A stretch of 64,000 nucleotides of DNA from positions 35,500,343 to 35,564,342 of the forward strand of contig NC_080671.1 of the NCBI RefSeq assembly GCF_030247195.1, written 5' to 3'. The stretch comes from Topomyia yanbarensis. Taxonomy: Eukaryota; Arthropoda; Insecta; Diptera; Culicidae. Made by a program: the position numbers and the translations under genes. The notes beneath the pieces were generated by a model. It was not told where the DNA came from. It was given only the letters and a program-made list of their open reading frames with translations, and did not search any database. Shown piece by piece: positions 57,394-64,000 of this stretch; position 1 is the stretch's first letter, and each line of letters starts with the position of its first letter.

Positions 57394-58823
57394 CTGCGGA
57401 AAAAATGGGATTGTAAGTAAAACTAACTTGGTGTATTCATATAATAATTACTAAAAAGTATAGCATATAATGACAAGTTTCCAATATACAGTTTGACAAT
57501 AGTTGGTGAGGAGCCGTTTGGCGCGGGACGAGTATTATATTATTAGAAATCAAAAGTTCAACGAACGAATCGAAGAATGACTCACTGAAGGAATTTAGAA
57601 CACATTTTCGGTAATTTCATTTTCCTCTTTTTAATATGGCAGCATTTGGCGGAGAGCGCAAGTTAGTCCAAGGCCGATGATAGGAGGGTTGATTGCTGGA
57701 TGATACATGCAGACCACAAAAACGCCATGGGAGAGGATCAGGGTGTAGGTTAGGGTAGGGGTAGGGAATTGATGTATGTTTGACGAATAATTGCGCTGCA
57801 GCCCAGTTAAACTCATTCCGGAACCGGTTCGGATTTCTGAATGGAGTCATTATGGATTCCAAATCAAATGCAACAACCGATTCCGACTCAGAATCGGTTG
57901 TTGCATTTGATTTGGAATCCATAATGACTCCATTCAGGATTCCGAATCAAATTCCGAATGGTTTGACCGGGAGAATGTGATGAAAAGGTGAAATGAACTG
58001 TACTGCTGTTAGCTGTATATGTTTCTCCATAAGGTGTGATATAAAATACATGTATTTTGTAATTATGTGATATCAATTTATAAGAACTAATTAGTTCACT
58101 TTATCCCGTGGTGTTATCAAGTTTGAGAGATCTTGAGCGTAGTTGTACGTAGATGCTCGCATATCGTTATCTATTCATATCATATCATGTCGTACTATGT
58201 CCGAGTTCCAGTCAGAAAGCATCCATAGTGTCAATAAGATCGTAACGCTAGCCATGTAACATCCTGTATACTAGGAATCAGTACGTACTGACCACTCTCT
58301 TTCAAATGATACCCAAATTCTCACTATTTTGAGGTAACCGCAAGTCACCATCTTGGATTCCAAAATGCGGCTAATCATTGTGTAATTGTTTTGTAATAAT
58401 TCATCTGAACATTCCAACTCGACAACATTTCAGTTCGAATTTCTACCCCCCCCCCCATCCCCACTCACCCCTCACTATGCCCTATTGCACAACTACCTAC
58501 GCTCATGAAATGGAGCTAAGGCTTTTGAATAATTCATCCAAACATACCAATGTGGGAAAACTAAAATATATAATGTTATTTTGGAATGCTATATGAAATA
58601 CCATTGGTACACCCGCAGTGTTGGCAATAAAACTGATTTTTGGCATTTAATTCGATGTATCGAACTTTGAACAGCTATAACTTGGCTTAGAGACATTCTA
58701 ACACCATACATCCTTCGGCAAAGTTGTTCAGCATATCCTAGACTATACTTCTATCTATTTGTTGGCTCACTACAGGAAGAATTGTAGTCTGTAGAATTAA
58801 AAATGCAAAAATGTAGGTTTTCC
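57394..58823. other. Probable eys intron, with family P palindrome and poly-C tract
   Basis: No EGF-coding exon was found upstream, so this is likely a long intron. 57804-57973 is the best family P copy: perfect arms around AATCGGTTGTTGCATTTGAT and its inverse. A run of about 13 C lies near 58446-58458. 58620-58823 appears to be part of an older repeat continuing after 61218. Confidence 0.5.
57804..57973. repeat. Palindromic MITE-like repeat, family P, best copy
   Basis: About 170 bp with inverted ends (CCCAGTTAAACTCATTCCGG and CCCGGTCAAACCATTCGGAA) and a centre where AACCGATTCCGACTC meets its own inverse. It would form an almost continuous hairpin. Confidence 0.7.
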
Positions 58824-59144
58824 TAGGGTGACCATACGTCCTGGTTTCCCAGGACATGTCCTGGTTTTGCATTGACTGTCCTGGTGTCCTGGGAAGTCGA
58901 GGAAAATGCTTGATTTGTCCTAGTTTTTCTCCTGTAAGCCTAATATATTTCTATTTATTCAGTCTTCGATTTTCACTATGCTCCAGACCGCAGTAACGAC
59001 CGACCGCAACCATAACTGCAACGTATACTCATCCCCAATCGGAATGCGACAAACAAAACTTAATATAGTCGAATCTCCCAATTGTACCATCCGATGTTTT
59101 TTTTAATCTCTCAAGAGTGCCTCGTCAATGTCGATGAAACAATT

Positions 59145-59197
59145 GGATTGAATGACGATTTAGGCGCTTCTTCTCGGCTTAAATCGTCATTCAATCC
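59145..59197. repeat. 18-bp perfect hairpin
   Basis: GGATTGAATGACGATTTA and its exact inverse are separated by 17 bases. Confidence 0.85.
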
Positions 59198-59663
59198 GGG
59201 ACCCGAAGAATTCCCTTTTGTACCTCTAAAAAGACACATCGGCATTTTCGTGCTTCTGCTTCTACTTGAGTTCTCTTGCTAGTGGCTTTTTTTCGCCTTA
59301 CTGGAAATCCATTCCATAAAAAGAAAAATAGCACCTAATCAGTCGCTCTGCTTGTCAACAGTGCAGTGAATCAAACGAAAGTTTCTACCTAAAGTCTGCT
59401 GTCTATATGTCACGTGCCAGTACTATAAACAAGCAAAGCAATCGAATAATAAATTTCGTCCCAAGCAAGTGTGAACAATAAAGCACCGTTACTTTCATCG
59501 ATTCGAAATCGATCATTTATTTCAAGATGTTTGAAACTCAACAGCAAAATTCAACAGCAAATTTGCAAATGCAGTATAGACTGACGGAAGTCGTCGTTAT
59601 ACACGCTAACCACACTCGATACTGATAACGTTTAAAACTTTGGCTATAACGGAAAGCTACGCT

Positions 59664-60338
59664 ATGGAAGACAACATGCAATACGTCATTGAGCATGAAA
59701 ATGTTAGGAACAAGATACCCGTTTATATTGACAATGATAAGATTTATATGCGTCTGCACGATCTACACCTGGGTACTATTAATAAATTTATTACAACCAT
59801 CATGTCGGAACACGTAACGGTTGAATCCTTTAAGTTAGAAACCTGGAGAAAATTCAGGTATTTCCAACGGTTTTTGTTTCGTGAGAATGCGAGTGACCTA
59901 TTCCTTTATATCTGAACTTTCAATTCAAAGCAAAACTCGTGACTCAAATCACGCTGTGCACGTATGAAGGACAGACCCCTGTGTGCCCTACGTTGTTACA
60001 CCGGAAGACACACTACCAGAAACCATGTACACAAACCTCTAACGAAGCAATATCAACTGCAAGCATACCCATCATCCAGCCCTTCATCAACATCAAGTAA
60101 ACCACAAACCACCGGAGTTGCAGCTCAGGCACCAACGAATACTGGAACAACAGAACGTACGCACAGCGTGAACCATCATTGTGATATGCCTACTACTTCC
60201 CAAACAACAGCCAGAACCACCGATAATAAAGTAAATAACAAAGAACACGAATACGCGATCGTGACCCGTGGACCCCACAAGCAACTGAAACCAGATAATC
60301 GTGAAGCCCATACAACATTAACAGCGAGAATAGCATGA
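59664..60338 (+). pseudogene. Non-LTR retrotransposon ORF1 (gag) relic
   Basis: The frame from the ATG at 59664 reads KIPVYIDNDKIYMRLHDL and INKFITTIMSEHVTVESFK LETWRKF. In other frames downstream VTQITLCTY appears, then a Ser/Pro/Thr-rich tail. This order resembles ORF1 proteins of mosquito non-LTR elements, but a zinc knuckle is no longer clear and frames are broken. Confidence 0.5.
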
Positions 60339-61218
60339 AAACGATAAACCTAGAGAAAGCGGACTAAGTGAATCACAAACAACAAGAGGCAATAAAATAA
60401 ATAGATTTTCAACAAGAAATAAGATCTTTATGCAAAGTAACAAATCGCGTATACAAGATCCGATGGATATACAATAAAATTCGATTTATATTTATTTACA
60501 CATTGATAATATTACTCAGGTAATACATTGAGGAGTGTCGAATAAAATGCGTGTGAAATATCTAATGGACGATTAACATGCCTTCACGCCAGGACGCTGA
60601 ACAGCGACTTACCGCCGAGTCGCATCCTACCCCAGTCAAAAAAATTCATCGCGACGGGCATGAATTGAATTTTGTTTTCTTTCAAGTTCACGCAGGGATG
60701 TCAATTTTTTCAAACTCGGGCTCAAACTGGTATTATTTTCACCAAGCTATCCGCCAGTTTTCATATAACAATCGATTAAACGGAGAAATTTTTGGTAACA
60801 ACGGTAGGTTTTGCAGCTCTCAAATCGAGAGATAATGGTTGTCAATAGAGATTGCCAGGCATAGCGCAGGGAAGCTACTTGGGATCACTGATGTTTCTGA
60901 TTTACGTCCATGTCGTGTTTTAGTACTGAAAACTCCTCGCCGGTATTGCACAGACCATCTCAGCATTAAACGTTTGCTTATGGTGGTCTAGCGAGAACTG
61001 CCACTGTGGAATTCCGACGAAAGACTTTCTGGCAGAGCTCTTCCTCCCAGACTCCCATAACTTTTTTACTGTCCAAGCTCTGCCTGCCAGACCCCAGAGC
61101 TTTTCAACTGCCGAAAACGTGCGGAAAAGGCAATGTCGATTGAGAGGTACGGGGGGAAGCAGTACCCTTTCGACTGTCCTGGTTTTTTACTCGTCTGATA
61201 TGGTCACCCTAGTTTTCC

Positions 61219-63189
61219 CATACTAATCTCCCTACAAATTTTAAACGCAATGCGCTACGCCGAGTCAACACCAATCGACCCCAAATTTTGCACAGTTTTT
61301 TGGGACCCCAAAAGGAACCAAAAAAGTGCTGTGCTCGGTTGATGTGGCAATGATTACGTTTTTCCATATAACAATGCCCCACCCTAATATCCATATTGAT
61401 GTGGTAACAGGAAGCCGCCATCTTGGCTTTCACTGTGGCGCCAATAAACAATTTTCGATGCCTGCTGACCTATACGGATCCTATATCCCACGATTTTTAA
61501 AGGCATCGAAACATTTCCTAAAATCTTAATGCTCACAAATTCGAATAAATATCCTGAACGTCTGTTATGAACCTAAGTATATTTTTTTTAATATTATGTA
61601 CTTTCTTGCCCTGAAAGTTTTGTCGAACCGCTTTGCGCTAATTAAATTTGACTCACTTATGCCTGAGGTACTAATAAATATACCATTTCTGATCTAACAG
61701 CATATTTTAACCCACTTTTGCTCTGAACAAAATTTATTTTAACCCACTCTTGCTCTCAACCTCTCATATGTATGTAAAAATGTTCAAATAATCATCTACG
61801 CATATTATTGTATAATCACAGATTATTATTAAAAACTGGGTGGGTTTATTATTGAAAGGAATATTATTTCACTTTTATTCGTATCTTGCTCCATCGAATG
61901 TAAACATGGTATGTGTTCCCAACAGATGCTTTGACTGTGTGTAGTAAGAGCCCTATATGTAGTTTCTGTAGCATCGCACGTGATTATTTACGCAAAAGGT
62001 GAAAAGCTAGTTTCTATTCGCTCTTATTGTCTCCAATCATGTTCTAGTAATTAGCGTAAAAAAACTGCGCACATGTCACCGGTTGTATATTCGACATACA
62101 AAGTTAGTCGATTCAGGTATTTTGGTAGTGCTTATTTTATACCGTTTAAAATGCGCCTCAGAAAGCATAACGACGCGCTTGAATAATTAGAACATAAGAA
62201 TCAATCGTCCGCGAAGAACGAAACCAACATATAATTGTCAGTTCATTTTTTTATAATAATATCATAAATCTTTAATTAGATAGGTTTTTCAACAAATATA
62301 CATGGTCTCCATCAACGTTTGTTACCGTAAAACGGCATATCTTTGATCATCGGGGTAAGCTTGATCAAATGAGACTTTTTCAGTAACGTACGATAAGATG
62401 ATTCCTTCTAACAAAATCATCGAAACAAAAAAAAAACAAACCAACATGTTCAGCATCTGTTGGCAACGATCATTTCGTCATTTATTGTACCCTAATTTCG
62501 ACTATTTTCTTGAAAAAGTTCGATAAAAGCCAACCGTGTCCTTCCAGGCTATTTTGTTCTCTTTCGAGACGTTGCAATATCAGTCATAAAATCACAGTTT
62601 CCCCGAAAACAACGATTGAATATTTAACAAAAAAGTAATTTTATTATTATAGTAAAACGAATTAAAATACGATACATCTACTTGAATTGAAGATACTTAG
62701 GTACACTAGAAGGTACACTAACATTCCTTTCCTGCCCCGATGACTGTAAGGAAGTTGCCGTTATTAGCATTTCAAAGTATAGAACTCTCTTAACATATAC
62801 ATTAGCTACTCTTATTCCTTGATTCTCTGTGCAATTTCGCTTGTTCCGGTGAATCACGGAGTAGCAACTACGGTCGTAATGCTCATGCTCAAGTTCACCT
62901 AGATTTGCGTCTACAGAATTTCGCGGTTGCGGCACGGTATTAAGATTGTGTCAGATCCCTGTTCTTCGCATAAAATTGAACATTTTTTATATCATAATAT
63001 GTATGAGTCCATACATATTATGATATAAATATTTGTCCTGTTTTCTATGGGATTTTTTATCATTATGGGAATAACTTGCGATCTTAGGTAGTATAATCAA
63101 CTGAAATGTATGGTTAAAAACTCCCCACTTTACATATCTGCAAAAAATACGCATCTCCATCGACACACTAAAATTTTGTAGTTTGTTAT
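61219..63189. other. Probable intron or intergenic, repeat-rich
   Basis: AT-rich. 61219-61500 continues an older repeat interrupted by the hAT-like element (TTTTAAACGCAATGCGCTACG motif). No gene recognised. Confidence 0.4.
62987..63028. repeat. 19-bp perfect hairpin
   Basis: TTATATCATAATATGTATG and its inverse flank the four-base loop AGTC. Confidence 0.85.
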
Positions 63190-63940
63190 ACTGACGGTTC
63201 TTTGTTGGAGCCGGGGCTGGTGTCTATTGTCAGGAAATGAGATTGAACCTATCTCATTCGCTTGGTAGATACTGTACCGTATTGCAAGCAGAAAGCTATT
63301 TTTGCTCTGATAGCCATGCTGCCCTGAAAGCACTTAGTTCGGCAGATTCGAGATCGAAATTAGTAATCGCATGTCGAACTCAAATCGAAGAACTTAGCAT
63401 TTCAAATGCTATCTACCTTCTATGAGTACCCAGTCATTCCGGTATTACTGGAAATGAATGGGCGGACGAATTGGTTAGAGCTGGCGCTGCGACTGACTTC
63501 GTTGGTGCAGAACCATTTCTACCACTATCGATAAGTTGAATAAAGCACAAGATTCGCTCTTGAGTTGCATCCGAACATGCTAACCATTGGCGTAGCTTGC
63601 AAACTTGCGTTCAAACAAATCATAGTGGAATTAAAATGGAAGACATCGGTAAAAGTGTTTAATATAATATTCCACTAATTCGCTCAAAAACAGTGCTTTT
63701 GTTAAAGTGTTCAAACAAAGACATTTCTGCCGGATGTGAGTCCGAAAGTGTCAAAGAATTTGTTGCATTTTTCCAAGCACAACTGCAGTATTCTGTCAGG
63801 ACACTGACTTGACATTGCGAACTCAATTATCACATGGCTACTATTCAGCACGCTGAGTATTATTCATGTGATCTTTGTGAATTCGATTACGGAACATCAT
63901 ATCATTTGATATGCAACTGCCCTGTAGTAATGTAATTATT
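63190..63940 (+). pseudogene. RNase H and C-terminus of a non-LTR reverse transcriptase
   Basis: Fragments read GAGVYCQEMR, HSLGRYCTVLQAE, CSDSHAALKALSSADSRSK, HSGITGNEWADELVRAGAA and, near 63850-63930, CDLCEFDYGTSYHLICNCP. These are the RNase H and terminal Cys-His region of non-LTR elements. About 30 residues between QAE and CSDS are missing and several stops occur. The clade is not certain. Confidence 0.7.
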
Positions 63941-64000
63941 TTTGGATTTTTGGTTCTCCATGAATAGATGAACTTATGTACGGAGAGTTGAAACTGAAAG

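Larger units (their letters stand above)
58824..61211. mobile_element. 2.4 kb hAT-like TIR element with internal retroelement relic
   Basis: Inverted ends begin TAGGGTGACCATA and both are followed by GTCCTGGTTT-type motifs on the inner side. The flanks carry GTTTTCC (58817-58823 and 61212-61218), a 7-8 bp duplication consistent with hAT. No transposase was recognised. It contains a non-LTR ORF1 relic (59664-60338) and a strong hairpin (59145-59197). Confidence 0.6.

Overview
This 64 kb window looks like nuclear DNA of a mosquito, most likely a culicine such as Aedes. That placement is inferred from gene content, short AT-rich introns and repeat type; no species can be read from the sequence. 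Six host genes are supported, all with insect-type exon structure. They lie in a landscape dominated by transposable elements and small inverted-repeat elements (MITEs).

Layout. 1-7.1 kb: MITEs and a decayed Ty3/gypsy-type retrotransposon on the minus strand, with 5-bp target duplications. 8.1-10.4 kb: an AKAP10 (D-AKAP2) orthologue, minus strand. 10.4-17.0 kb: intergenic, with several terminal-inverted-repeat (TIR) elements. 17.0-18.4 kb: WDR12, plus strand, convergent with a ZAD-domain gene at 18.8-19.4 kb. 19.4-22.8 kb: three MITE-like elements. 22.9-24.1 kb: UBIAD1 (heix), plus strand. 26.2-33.5 kb: a decayed I-clade non-LTR retrotransposon, broken by an antisense RTE-type element that carries a further element, which carries a TA-flanked MITE. 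34.3-35.7 kb: a second RTE fragment with an inverted 5' end and a 170-bp tandem duplication. 36.4-41.7 kb: an apparently complete gypsy-type element with identical LTRs and one uninterrupted gag-pol frame. 43.4-45.4 kb: wntless, minus strand. 45.6-52.2 kb: MITEs, two copies of one hAT-type MITE with perfect 8-bp duplications, and a 512-bp foldback. 52.2-57.4 kb: the 3' five exons of an eyes shut (eys/spacemaker) orthologue, minus strand. 57.4-64 kb: probably its upstream intron, holding a 2.4 kb hAT-like element and non-LTR relics.

The host genes do not form a pathway: they cover PKA anchoring, ribosome biogenesis, a ZAD protein, prenylquinone synthesis, Wnt secretion and photoreceptor extracellular matrix. 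No CRISPR array, rRNA or tRNA gene was recognised. The best material for a second look is the transposon archaeology, because the window contains internal controls: an empty site for one MITE, paired target duplications, and two related LTR elements of different ages. I did not find convincing evidence of a new enzymatic system. Boundaries and splice sites were read by eye.
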